This document shows, piece by piece, positions 12,123 through 22,200 of a stretch of DNA of 64,000 bases; positions within the stretch are counted from its first letter, which is position 1; each line of letters begins with the position of its first letter. The position numbers and the translations under genes are program-made. The notes under the pieces were generated by a model. It was given only the letters and a program-made list of their open reading frames with translations. It was not told the origin of the DNA and ran no database searches. Where the stretch lies: the NCBI GenBank assembly GCA_940337035.1, contig OW679200.1, positions 19,571,090-19,635,089 of the forward strand, read 5' to 3'. This DNA is from Agriotes lineatus (Eukaryota; Arthropoda; Insecta; Coleoptera; Elateridae).

Positions 12123-12404
12123 TTGCGCTTTTTTGCGCTTTGGGAAATATTAATTTTTTTCGACTGCGAGTACCGTGCGTTAGCATCAGATCCAGGGTGC
12201 AAAGATTTAAATCAACTTGATTTAAATCAAGATTTCAATCATGAGCTGAGCACGTTTGGATCTGATCCATCCAAAGGTAATAGAAGATTGGATTCGGAAG
12301 TATTGTCCTTACTTGTAGTTCCTGTTCCTGATCAAGAAACCGACGAAGAAGAGGCCGATGACGATTCTGACGTCTCGGAAGCATTTTCTGATTCCGACAA
12401 CTGA
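12123..12404 (+). CDS. Unidentified acidic ORF inside the Transib-type element
   Basis: Up to 93 codons open within the transposon. The N-terminal third is unremarkable. The middle has two LNQ-D repeats (the DNA repeats a 9-mer, ATCAACTTG and AAATCAAGA). The last third is strongly acidic, with EEEADDDSDVSEAFSDSDN at the C-terminus. There is no RAG1 or Transib motif. It may be the tail of a decayed ORF or a chance frame. I cannot assign a function. Confidence 0.3.
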   Translation: MRFFALWEILIFFDCEYRALASDPGCKDLNQLDLNQDFNHELSTFGSDPSKGNRRLDSEVLSLLVVPVPDQETDEEEADDDSDVSEAFSDSDN

Positions 12405-12679
12405 AGATTTTTTTTTTGTTTTTAGACACACAAACGGCCCTTTTCAGGGCCACCAACCGGTATGACAAAGAATTTCTCCTAATTCGTCATCAGAGATAAC
12501 AAAAAAAAATATAATATATATATATATATTATATATTTTGGATTTCTTATTAATTATTAATTTTTTCAAAGTTTTTGAAGGTAATTTTTGATATTTTTAT
12601 ACGGATTATACCGTATCCATCACCATTCACTATTAAATTAGACGAATACTACACTGTAGTGACCGCAAAAAGTAAATAT

Positions 12680-13292
12680 AATTTTTTTATTACTACATAT
12701 ATGACATACGTCTATTTAAATTTTATTTACACAACAACATTTGGAAATCTGCATTTTAAGTAACGTAAGGTCTGGAAACACCTGATATAAATTTTTATTT
12801 TGTGTTGTTGCTTAAGGGTAGTTTTTTATTTTTAAATTGTTTATGGCCGCAAACTAACCAAAACCAAACACTAAACAATGTTTAACTCTAATGTCAAAAA
12901 AAATGTTTTGCATATTAACTTATATTCCAGAGGGTTGATATTTATTATACAACCACAATTTTGCAATATTTTAATTTTGTGTACTTAACAAGATGTGCAA
13001 ATGTTCATTTCAACTGTTGTATGTCTACAAATATATGTAATTTGTTTTTATCTTTTATGTTGTTTTTTAAGGGTGGTTTTTTTAAATATTTTAAACCTGC
13101 TATTTACATAACATTAACAAATACACAATATTTTAAAATATAAATCTTTTATTAAAAAACAACAATATTTTTCCACTTTCACCCCATTTTTGGGGGTTGA
13201 TTTTTATCATAAAACCCAAATTGTGCATAACTTTAATTCTTTATACCAAACAGCATTCAGAAATATGCATTTCAACTGTCTTAATCTCTATA
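12680..13292. repeat. Three diverged tandem units, period about 255-265 bp
   Basis: A unit containing GGGTTGAT-TTAT, ACAACCACAATTTTGCAAT and ATGCATTTCAACTGT recurs, with the CATTT landmark at 12751, about 13004 and 13267. The units make up much of the right half of the Transib-type element. Confidence 0.5.
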
Positions 13293-13347
13293 ACCAATAG
13301 ATATGATTTTCGGTCACGTTTTTACGATTCTGGACCACTGTGCGACG

Positions 13348-14312
13348 GTGGTTAGTTACGCGGCCACCACTTTAACTTTCGTATCAATTAGATCGACTAT
13401 AGCGAGCAAGGTTACCACAATTAAATTGCTCGGAAATAACAAGTTCAAGCACTGGGCATTTTTCTTCCGTGTCAACATTCTGTGACTGCGTTAGATCTAG
13501 TTAAAATCTACTACATTAATAGAGATGCGTAACTAACAATGATTGCATTTTATAAGATATTTCCGCACTACAAATTGTTAATATTTTCTCCTTTGTCTTT
13601 TAACCATAATTAACGTGAATATTGTTTCCCGGGGCTCACATTAAATCAATTACTTTTTAAATGTCATTTCATTGAGAGAGTACATGTGCATATTTTTCTA
13701 ACAGTCTTCATAACTGTTTGTAATTTGACAAAATAACTGTGTCATGTTTGTTTAAATAAAAAGCCTATATATCATATATATCTTTAAATACCAATAATTA
13801 CTTGATTTTTTGTTATAATTAGTGAAAATGCTAAATGGATTTAATCTTTATGTGCCCATGTGAAATGACCTTGACAATATCAATAATAAAAATACACACG
13901 TAAACCATATATGGGGTATCTAGAAATAGTCGCTTAAAATACCAACGTGTCCTTTTTCGTATTAGAGTAAAAATGTAATTAAAGTAATTGGACGTTTTTG
14001 TTGGTTAATTTTGAATTTAGTTTCTTGCGATGGCGATCTTACGAATTGTGCCATCAGACTTTTTGGTAGTTATTTAGACCATAAAAATAATGAAACTGTT
14101 TATTAGGTATCTAGTTAAGTTTTGATAGTAAGATTAGTCTTTTATTACATATGTTTCACTTTGCAGTATTGTAATTTAAGCTGTAATCAAGATATTTGAA
14201 GTTACACGTGTATTACATTTTCAGGAATTTATATAAACTTACTTGAGCTTCTTTAAAAGATCAAAACAAATCTCCCAAGAGTTGATAAATTTGATAGAAA
14301 GAATATAAGTAT
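13348..14312. other. No gene recognised
   Basis: AT-rich spacer. I see no conserved motif. Confidence 0.45.
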
Positions 14313-14640
14313 TGTTATGATGGAGGTAGAATATTGTTATATTCTAACTTGATATCTCAATATGTGTATTAGAATAAGTCAATGAAAGACTTCTTTCAGT
14401 AGATGCTAAATTGTTTCGTTTTATTTTCTGTAAATTGAATAACCAAGGCAACTTAATCAAAGGTCAATAAATGAGTCATGTGTGAACACATACCTCAAAA
14501 AGAAAAATGATGTGATCACGTCGGGGTCACCACAATGTCAAGATGGGGGTAGAATATTATGATTTGTATTAGACAAATTCAATAAAAGACTTCTTTCAGG
14601 CCATACGAAATTTGATGAAATGAATACGTAACTGTTTTTT
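14313..14640 (-). mobile_element. Collapsed LTR element (two LTR starts around a primer site)
   Basis: Two LTR-like starts, TGTTATGATGGAGGTAGAAT at 14313 and TGTCAAGATGGGGGTAGAAT at 14536, share about 70 bp, including AAAGACTTCTTTCAG. Between them, directly before the second, lies an 18-nt match to the 3' end of tRNA-Trp (14515-14532), placed as a primer-binding site of a minus-strand element. Almost no internal region remains, so this is either a deletion product or a TRIM-like miniature element. Outer ends are not resolved. Confidence 0.5.
14515..14532 (-). promoter_or_regulatory. Primer-binding site complementary to tRNA-Trp
   Basis: ATCACGTCGGGGTCACCA equals positions 59-76, including CCA, of eukaryotic tRNA-Trp as I know it. 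The reverse complement is an 18-nt primer-binding site, three bases from the LTR edge. The match ends exactly at position 58, the usual methyl-adenosine. Confidence 0.65.
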
Positions 14641-15628
14641 CACCAACAAAGATACGATCGCAAAAGACGCACAAAAATGCCACATGTTAATTAACTCCTC
14701 AAACAGCACGGGAATTTACGGCCCACGATTTTGAAAGCCGTTGTAGTGCCACCATGTTTAAGAGCACATGAAACAAACAATTCGCGTATTAAACGGTTTA
14801 AAGGACAAGCACCGAAAATAGAATTGAAATCAAGCTCACCGCAACAGGTAGCTGACTCCAGAGCAAAGCCCCGAGATGCAAACTAGCAAGCGCTAAGAAA
14901 GGAATTACGCCAATTATGTAATCGCGGCTCCTACGAGAGGAAATCCATAAAAATTCTGTTAGAGACGTCAAGTTTGGATTGAATCGACGCCAAATCACAA
15001 AGGCTATATACTTTCCCACAAAACGCGACTCCGCAATAAACCAGTAAGGAGTTGGGACGATAATTAGAAATTCGCGAAATAAATGCACCAAAACAGCTGA
15101 AACAAAGAATCGGACCATTTATAAGCTAACGCATTTTAGAAGAGGATCATTCCAGCTCTTGGATTGAACCATTAGTTCGTCCTATCCTACAATACGCCAC
15201 ACTCTGCAAAGAGCTCACCAGCTGCGAAAACGCTTCACCTAGACGTCTTCCCCAGATCCCTGAAGCCTGTCACACCTTTGCCGCTTGCCGATCCCGGCCG
15301 TCGCTGTCGCTAAGCGCTGAGTCGCCCATTGTCGCTCACCTCCTTGGCGTTTTTCTCGGAGAAACCAATCCACGCCACCCGGCCTCGCACGCCCGAACCG
15401 AGTAATACCCCCACCGGCTACCTAGTCCTCAACGCCTTCACCCCCAAAAGGCAAACTCCATTTCCACCCCCGTTGAGCTCCGGCATCCTGCCGCCCTCTA
15501 AAGCTGCACCTAAGCGTCCAGAAAGAAGAAGAAATTTTGCAGCTGTGAGAATAGCTCTGTTGGGCACGAGTAGCCGTTGATAAAGTAACAAACACTAGAA
15601 TAAACAAATTTATTTACACTAATTACAG
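14641..15628. other. GC-richer stretch of unknown nature
   Basis: Base composition rises, especially over 15200-15560 (many CG dinucleotides, C-rich top strand), unlike the flanks. It holds long but unconvincing frames (14798-15118 minus, hydrophobic; 15329-15580 plus, proline-rich). It could be part of an unrecognised element or a host exon or promoter. No motif supports a call. Confidence 0.3.
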
Positions 15629-15993
15629 GAGTTGGAAAGGCGTTAGGCTTGCATTAAGCAAGTTCTCGGTTCGAATCCCCCGAGGGCCGAAATTTTTTTG
15701 GGGCCTTGGCGATTGGAATCGGTTTCAGTGAGACCATTCACAGTTGCGCACCAAATTAACTGTGCTCTACTCAGAAACATAGACCTAAAAAATAGAGTAA
15801 CAAGATCAACACATCACCATGACACACACTTTATACAATGGTTGCTGCGCAAGCACAAAAGGTACGCTCCAACGTTGTAGCCCGAATCCGGGGTAAGTTA
15901 AGCATTGTACTGCCAGACGCAAGCGTATAAATCATAAACCTCTACACCGAAAGGTAAAATAAGGTTATCGACAATACGTACATACATACATAC
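15629..15993 (+). mobile_element. tRNA-derived SINE sharing a LINE 3' tail
   Basis: A Pol III B box, GGTTCGAATCC (15668-15678), sits in a good T-arm (CTCGG ... CCGAG). An A-box-like GCGTTAGGCTTGC precedes it. A body of about 250 bp follows. The 3' end (15939-15993), CCTCTACACCGAAAGGTAAA then TACATACATACATAC, matches the LINE tail at 6147-6193. A shared tail is how many SINEs recruit a partner LINE reverse transcriptase. The 5' limit is approximate and no target duplication was found. Confidence 0.7.
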
Positions 15994-17845
15994 TGTAATG
16001 GTTAACTCCCCATAGAAATTCTGATTGCCTGTTTAACTAAATGAATAAGATCAACATGAGCACAGAATTAAATATTTTATCTATTGCAAAATAATCAATA
16101 CTTTACATTAATAAGTGCACTTGATGTGAGCAGCAGTAACTAATCATTTGAGGGATAGAAGTTAGGATGAAACAAAGCAGGTTTTAGAAGGGTTACATTC
16201 AGAGTTTCAGATATGATTAATGTTCGGAAGGAACAATGCAATTTAGTTTGTAACTGACGGAATTGAGCTTATTAATGTCAGAAATAATGTGAATACAATA
16301 ATAAAAATGATTTGTTAAATACAGAAAGCATATGAGCATTATGTAGTAAAACTTTATAAGCCAGCAAAAGACAGGTTAACGGAAAGGTAAACGAAACCGT
16401 GCTAACAAAATAATTGTTGCAAAGAGCAATGGAAATTCAAGGCAGCCGATCGAAAGACAATTAGTGAGACGTTAAATGGACTCCAAGTGTATCAGTGCAT
16501 TGTAAACAAAAGTGATTTAAAAGCAGAGCAAGTGTAGTAACAATTATTCCAAGAAAAAGACAATATTAGTAGTTAGGTAAAGACATGACATCAAAACTGT
16601 AGTCCGTAAGGTTAAACATGTTATCAATCCTAATTTCCTTTATAAGCATTTGAATATCTAGTTGCTAAAATACCTGACTGTCATTTATTTTTAATAACTA
16701 AACAAACTTGAAAATTGTGTGTTGGGGCCACATTGAGCTCCTCAATTATAATGTAAAATTGTAAATAAAAAAGTTCTTAGTTACAACAATTGTGGTTAAA
16801 GTTATTCACGAGTATCCTGAGCATCTGTGGGTGCAGTTTGCCAAGTGCTAAAACGTTCATGGGGAGCAGATTAGCCAGTATAAAAATTCGTCCATGTGCG
16901 AGTGACTTCGGGGGTCCATTTCTGTAAGCAAGCAGTTTCGCCCAGCAAGCATGGCGCCTGTTACGTATAGGGAGGACATTCAGAGACCAGTACGTGCCGA
17001 AATCCCACCCAACAAGCCATTTACAAGTGGATTATTCCTGTGGAGTCATTTGAGAAGCGTATTCAGCGTCCAAGAGGTTTCCGATGAAGGTAGAATTTCA
17101 CAGGGAAAGCGTTGGCGTAAGTCCATAATTGTTGTACTTCTTCAAGATCAGACTGTCTACGAGGTGGAGAGCCATATTCCAGTGGTCCAGAGCCGTCCGG
17201 TTTCCAGAAATTTAGGTAGCGTCCCTTGAAAATGCGAGATGACGCGGCATTTTTCACTTTTGTGCCGCATATGAAACACAAAAAACTGTCGAGCGTCGAG
17301 CTACGTCACAGCTACAAAGAAAACGAACTTAGCAGTTGCTACGTCACAGTAATTAATATTTACCTGAGGCGTCTTTGTTATTTTGGTGACTTTTAGAATT
17401 CAGTTTACGCTGTTTTGTGCACTAGCAGATTATTGTGTTTGTTGAGTCAAATTTAGAGGTTAGCTAAATGTCAGATGAAATTGTGCATTTGCCCGAAATA
17501 TTTGAGAGTACTTGTCATACAACGAGTTATATGTCATACCAAGTTTTCCTTAATTTTATTAATCTACACCCTGAACCAATATTGTCTCATGTTTATTGCG
17601 AATAAATAAAATAAGAAAAAGGCAATAAACCATTTAGTTGTTGTAATTTTTATTATACTCTTTTAAATTTTCCTGAGTTTGGCAGGTTCCTAATTGAATC
17701 CAATAAATTTGATAAAGGGTAGTTGCCATTAATTATTTTAATTTACAAACCCCTATTTTGTTATTAGGAGCAGGGGTTATTACAATACATAATAAATTAA
17801 GTAAACTGTAGTTATATTGATGTTTATCGAACGGAATCTTATCTT
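15994..17845. other. No confident gene
   Basis: Purine-rich top strand at 16140-16600. A 92-codon frame at 16951-17229 begins after TATAAAAATTCG (16879-16890) and has no motif I know. A complementary frame covers the same place. Nothing else is seen. Confidence 0.35.
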
Positions 17846-17848
17846 GTA

Positions 17849-18181
17849 CTACTTAAAATTAATACATCTATTTTCCAGGAAACCTCTTATACACAAAACA
17901 TACATTGTTGGGCTGGTAGGGCGAATTTTAATATTCCACTTTTGATAACATCTGGTGGTATTCACCCAGGCCTCAATCGGTCTAATTGTTTTAACGGGTC
18001 CGGCGCCATCAACGACTTGCAAACTAAGAAAGTTCCGGCTCATTTGCTCGGGCTTACAATAACTAAATTTCATAAAATATTGTTTTTTAGCAGAACGTTC
18101 TGGTATACAATTCACAACCTTTGTTACCTTAAACTCAAAAAACACATTGGAAAAATCGACAAATTCAGAAACAGTTGTCAA
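17849..18181 (-). CDS. Candidate exon or decayed ORF, unidentified
   Basis: A 110-codon frame that also stays open upstream to about 18213, where the minus strand reads a pyrimidine-rich stretch ending TAATTTTAG, a possible 3' splice site. The protein is mixed in composition with six cysteines (for example NCIPERSAKKQYF, FSYCKPEQMSRNF, VLCIRGFLENRC) and no domain I can name. The spaced cysteines are unlike random AT-rich frames, but a complementary frame is also open over 17942-18202. It could be a host exon, a transposon fragment or chance. Confidence 0.25.
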   Translation of the reverse strand: MTTVSEFVDFSNVFFEFKVTKVVNCIPERSAKKQYFMKFSYCKPEQMSRNFLSLQVVDGAGPVKTIRPIEAWVNTTRCYQKWNIKIRPTSPTMYVLCIRGFLENRCINFK

Positions 18182-18215
18182 AGTGTAGTGCTCATGAATT
18201 AAATCTAAAATTATG

Positions 18216-20441
18216 GAAAAACTTGTTTTGAGTCATCCAGTAGTACCTTTTCTATACGAATCTTAAAAATAGGTTCAAGCTTTTCGTTTACCTACTCCTC
18301 CTTTTAATTGTTCCTGCATAGGCAATTCTTGCAAATTTTCGTAGATCGTAGTAAATGACTAAAATATTTTAATTATCTTCTTTTATAACTTCAAGAATGT
18401 CAAAAAAATCTTTGCTTTGTGGAACAAGTACCTACGTCAGCATTGCCTATACGACGAGTTCTAATCCAGCTTCTGTAAATCCGTATTGCATAATGAATAC
18501 ATATTGTTATGATATGGATACAGGGGTATAAAAATCAGTTTAAATAGGATTAAAAGATTACAATAATTAAAAATTATAAAGATCAATTTGGATATGAATT
18601 GGGTATTTAATTTATTAATATGCATTTATTTAGTAAAGAAAAAAAATAGAATTTATAATTTAAAAATATGAGACTGATTGAGAAACAGAAGGATTCTAAT
18701 TTAATGTAATATCTAAATATGAAATTGGAAAATGATGACAAATACTTTTTCGAGATAGACTATTGTACATAGTGGGTAGAAATCAAAATAAAGCTTTCAT
18801 AGAGTGTTGGATGAAGAAAATAAGCAATATCGTGAAGGAGTTTGTTTTTATTATTGAATTGAAAATGAAAAGATGTAATCGATTTTTGTAACTAGAAATT
18901 ATTAAATAAACCCTTTTTGAAAAGTTAAACATGTTTGGAGTATAAAAGGGTTGCAGGTAATGCAAAATTCGCGTGATGAAATAAAAGGAAATGTTAAAAA
19001 TAAGAAAATGAGCACACTAAATGGAGGAAGATTAAGAATATGGTGAGAATATTAAACTAAAGCAGTGCTCATCTACAGAAGAAAATAAAAGGAAAGAAAT
19101 ACTGAATTAAGTTTATTGTGGAATTACATTTGGCATTGTGCGTCGATTGAGTTGGATTACAACGAGCTATTTATACGAAAGAAGAGTCGCAGGGAAGTAG
19201 TTCGCAGAGTGAGCATGTTTATGGGGCTTGTCAATTGAGGTCTGGTGTCTTGTCCTTGGTCGGGATTCTTGGTGCTGAGCTGTGGCGTACTTCAGGAGAG
19301 TGGTTTGGATTGAATAATGAAGGGAAACAACTACTATTGGGGTCTGTTTGGATCCAAGCTGTGAGGGAACTGTGTTGGCTGATTCCTGAGGCAAACTAGT
19401 TTCTCCTGGCTTAATACGGATCCTGATTCTTGGCAGTTTGACAGTTTGGTTGTCAGTGGAGGTCTTCGCCGTGGTTTTGAGTGAAGCGGGTGTGATCAGT
19501 AGCAGAGTAGAACGGGTTGGTTTCTGCAGAGGAGAGTGATAAGTTCCAATAAAAGGTAAATGAGTCTAGGTATTAAATAAGAATTGAAGTAAAATAAAGA
19601 TTAAAAGTGAATTAATTATTAAGGAAGTACCTACTATTTGAGATTGTCATATAACAAATGTAACGATCAAGTATTTGTGATTGAATTTTCAAAGTTGGTT
19701 TGACGTACCATTTGACAGACGTTTTTGAATTGTCGTAATTAAAATTGGAACCTCAAATTTCAGAATAAGCAATGTGGATAAAAGAATTCCAGTCTGATTT
19801 TCAGTCAAGTGCATTTTCAAGAGCTAACCGGAAAAATAATTTTGTATATTCAAATTAAATAAATAGGGCAATTTAAATTGACTAAAATATAATTATAAAC
19901 ATATTCTCATAGGTAACACAACGTGGAGCCTTAACCTTATCAATATATGAGTGTCCATAAACGTATTTTTAAATCTACATTTAATATTCCCGCTATAAGC
20001 AGATATTAAGTGTTAGTGGTGATTAATAAAAAGATTTACTTTAATATTCTAGAAACACAGATTAAATGTAATCAATAAAACTCACAGGATTTAGTACTAC
20101 TCGCACTAATCCTCCATATGATAAGCCCAACAGTAAGCAACAAGTTCCCAAAGAAAAAAAATAGCTTAAGGATAGAACATCGAAACTGTTAAACGAAGAA
20201 GAAAAGAAGGAAAACTATGAAGCTAAATCTAATAGTGAAAAAAATAAATAAAGAAAGCCGACTTAGGGAGCAACAGGGCAAATATAAGAATATAATCTCA
20301 ACGAACGAAAGATTCTAAAGTAACTACATCATTCGAAACACCTTAACGTACACAATATTTATCTAATATAAGACGGACAAATAAAAAAAATAAGAAACAA
20401 CATTGCAACTATTTTTGCACAATCTAGAAGAAGCTCCAATG
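18216..20441. other. No gene recognised; purine-rich segment
   Basis: The top strand is strikingly rich in A and G over about 18500-19100 (runs such as GAAAATGATGACAAA and GAAGAAAATAAAAGGAAAG), which suggests decayed retroelement interior, but no protein motif survives. Frames at 19167-19394 are not convincing. Confidence 0.35.
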
Positions 20442-20740
20442 GCCAGCGTGGCCGAGCGGTTAGGGAGCTCAGCTACGGTCCCACGGTACGGGGTTCAATT
20501 CCCACATCTGGCAACTGGCGGGCGACCCACCAGTCGCATTAAAAATTGGGTACCGAAACCACAGTTGTAGAAGTAGGAAAAGTAAGGCAGTCGCCGAAGG
20601 CGTGATGCTAACCACATCGACCAGTACGCCGTTAACCTGTGCCAGATTGACTGGGTTTCGGAAAGAGATATTTCGGCGGCCTTGACTCGCCATGTCTTAT
20701 GCAATGTTCCTACATGGAATGAAGTGCCCGAACTTTACTA
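20442..20740 (+). mobile_element. tRNA-like SINE (Ser/Leu-type head)
   Basis: The first 72 nt (20442-20513) resemble a tRNA: acceptor GCCAG pairs with CTGGC, the A box is GTGGCCGAGCGGTTA, and the B box is GGGTTCAATTCCC. The anticodon arm does not fold properly. About 220 bp of unrelated body follow. I read it as a tRNA-derived SINE, not a functional tRNA. The 3' end is unclear because a DNA element begins near 20757. Confidence 0.6.
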
Positions 20741-20756
20741 CAAAAATAGCCGCCAA

Positions 20757-22200
20757 AGAAGGAAATATAAAAAAAATCGGAAAGTTTTAAAATTTGGTGA
20801 GGATGTTTATTTAGGCGTACTACTGAATATATAAAAAGTTCCGAAAAATTCAAGGTAAGCCGGCGCCGCCATCTTGGAAAGAAGGTACAGTTTTATAGTT
20901 TTTTGCAAATATCCTATAAAATATCAACTTTATCACAAAAACTGATATTACAAAAATTAAAGAGCATTAAATTTCCCATGAAAAAGCAAAACATTTTTTT
21001 TTGTCAGTGGAATAGTTTCCTCGAAAATGGCCAGCGAATGTTGCATAGATCGATAAATCGCTCTAAACGCGGGCAGTGCGATGACGTTATCCAAATTTCT
21101 GCTACGAAATGTTTCGTATTTTCGATGGTGATAATTTTTACAGTTCTGTAAGAAGAAAAGATTATTGAAAAATTTATAAAAAAATATTATATATACTAAT
21201 AAATAAGTTATTTGTGATCCTTTATAATTCAATAAGTTTGATTGTTGTTGGGATTTTGGATAATAATTGTTAAAATGTTTTGTCGACGTTTCGGTTTATG
21301 TAAAAATATCTTCAGGACATTAACATTATAGAAAATATGGGTTATAAATAATAAAACAATAAATAATCATAACGTACAAAACAAGTTTGGAGTTGTCGAT
21401 TGTTGTTGTTTAAAATCCATATGTTATATATTATATACTCACTCGATTATTACCATTATGGACGCATTTTCTTTTCAATGTGGCAGGTCCGGGTATGGCT
21501 TCATCACCATCTCAGGAAAATCTAACGGATCTATCAATAATTGAAAATCGACACTTTCTGCAAAAGAAGTTGGCCCCGAGTCGGTTAATGTCCTCTGATC
21601 ATCTCCGTCTTCATCGACATCTTCATTGCCATCGTCGACTGTGGTGGGGCCACTCAGACAACCTCCATGGCAATTATGAGAAACCACCGTACAATTAATT
21701 CCTGATTTTCTGCATCCACACAGATTTGCACACCCAGTTGTACATTTGCAGAATACGATGTTTAACACATTTTCTGGAGCAATTGGGTCCATTGTTGAGA
21801 GTGGAGTAAAACAGCCTTCTTTACTTCTCCAATCCCAATTCTCAAGGGATAATTCATTCCCTTACTATTTTTGAGCTTGCTTGCTTGCCGAACAATAACA
21901 TTCATATACTCTTCGCAACATTGGCTGGCCATTTTCGAGGAAACTATTCCACTGGCAACAAAAATGTGTTATGCGTTTTTGTAGAAAATTGAATGATCTT
22001 TCATCTTTGTAAGATCAGTTTTTGTGATACAGTTGATATTTCATAGAATATTTGCAAAAAACTATAAAACTGTACCTTCTTTCCAAGATGGCGGCGCCGG
22101 CTCATTTTGAATTTTTTGGAATTGTTTATATATTCAATAGTACGTCCAAATAAACATCCTCACCAAATTTTAAAACTTTCCGATTTATTTTTTGAAATGC
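20757..22200. mobile_element. DNA element with about 290-bp terminal inverted repeats
   Basis: The left arm (about 20757-21045) and right arm (about 21915-22200) are inverted copies. Shared landmarks are AATCGGAAAGTTTTAAAATT, GCCGCCATCTTGGAAAGAAG, AACTATAAAACTGTACCTTC (right-arm sense) and GAATAGTTTCCTCGAAAATG. About 870 bp lie between, including a minus-strand cysteine-rich ORF (21475-21792) and a GTCGACGTTTCGG motif near 21284. The exact ends and target duplication are not resolved, so the superfamily is open. Confidence 0.7.
21475..21792 (-). CDS. Cysteine-rich transposon ORF fragment
   Basis: A 105-codon frame in the long-TIR element. Residues 14-46 have a dense cysteine pattern, FCKCTTGCANLCGCRKSG followed by C-x6-C-x3-C, resembling the CxC (tesmin-type) metal-binding module. 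An acidic linker (DDGNEDVDEDGDDQ) and a hydrophobic tail rich in D and P follow. I recall such cysteine-rich tails at the C-terminus of multicopy uncharacterised transposon proteins in arthropods. The N-terminal part is missing, so this is probably the end of a longer gene. The superfamily is not assigned. Confidence 0.5.
   Translation of the reverse strand: MDPIAPENVLNIVFCKCTTGCANLCGCRKSGINCTVVSHNCHGGCLSGPTTVDDGNEDVDEDGDDQRTLTDSGPTSFAESVDFQLLIDPLDFPEMVMKPYPDLPH

Larger units (their letters stand above)
11639..13342. mobile_element. Non-autonomous Transib-type DNA transposon
   Basis: The two ends are near-identical 39-bp inverted repeats with one mismatch, both beginning CACAGTGGTCCAGAATCGTA. 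They are flanked by the perfect 5-bp duplication CGACG (11634-11638 and 13343-13347). Transib elements, the group from which RAG1 derives, make 5-bp duplications of the form CGNCG and have termini starting CAC. The first seven bases equal the V(D)J recombination-signal heptamer CACAGTG, and an A-run (GTAAAAACG) follows ten bases later on both ends. At 1.7 kb the element is about half the length of autonomous Transibs, and no RAG1-like core is visible. Mobilisation in trans is inferred. Confidence 0.85.

Noticed and set aside
12123..12404. Transib transposase ORF
   Set aside because: It is only 93 codons, and the acidic tail shows none of the RAG1-like catalytic motifs.
15329..15607. Proline-rich ORF in the GC-rich stretch as a gene
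   Set aside because: Both strands are open because of composition, and no conserved motif or splice context supports either.
20442..20513. Functional tRNA-Ser or tRNA-Leu gene
   Set aside because: A and B boxes are good but the anticodon arm does not form, and a SINE-like body follows.
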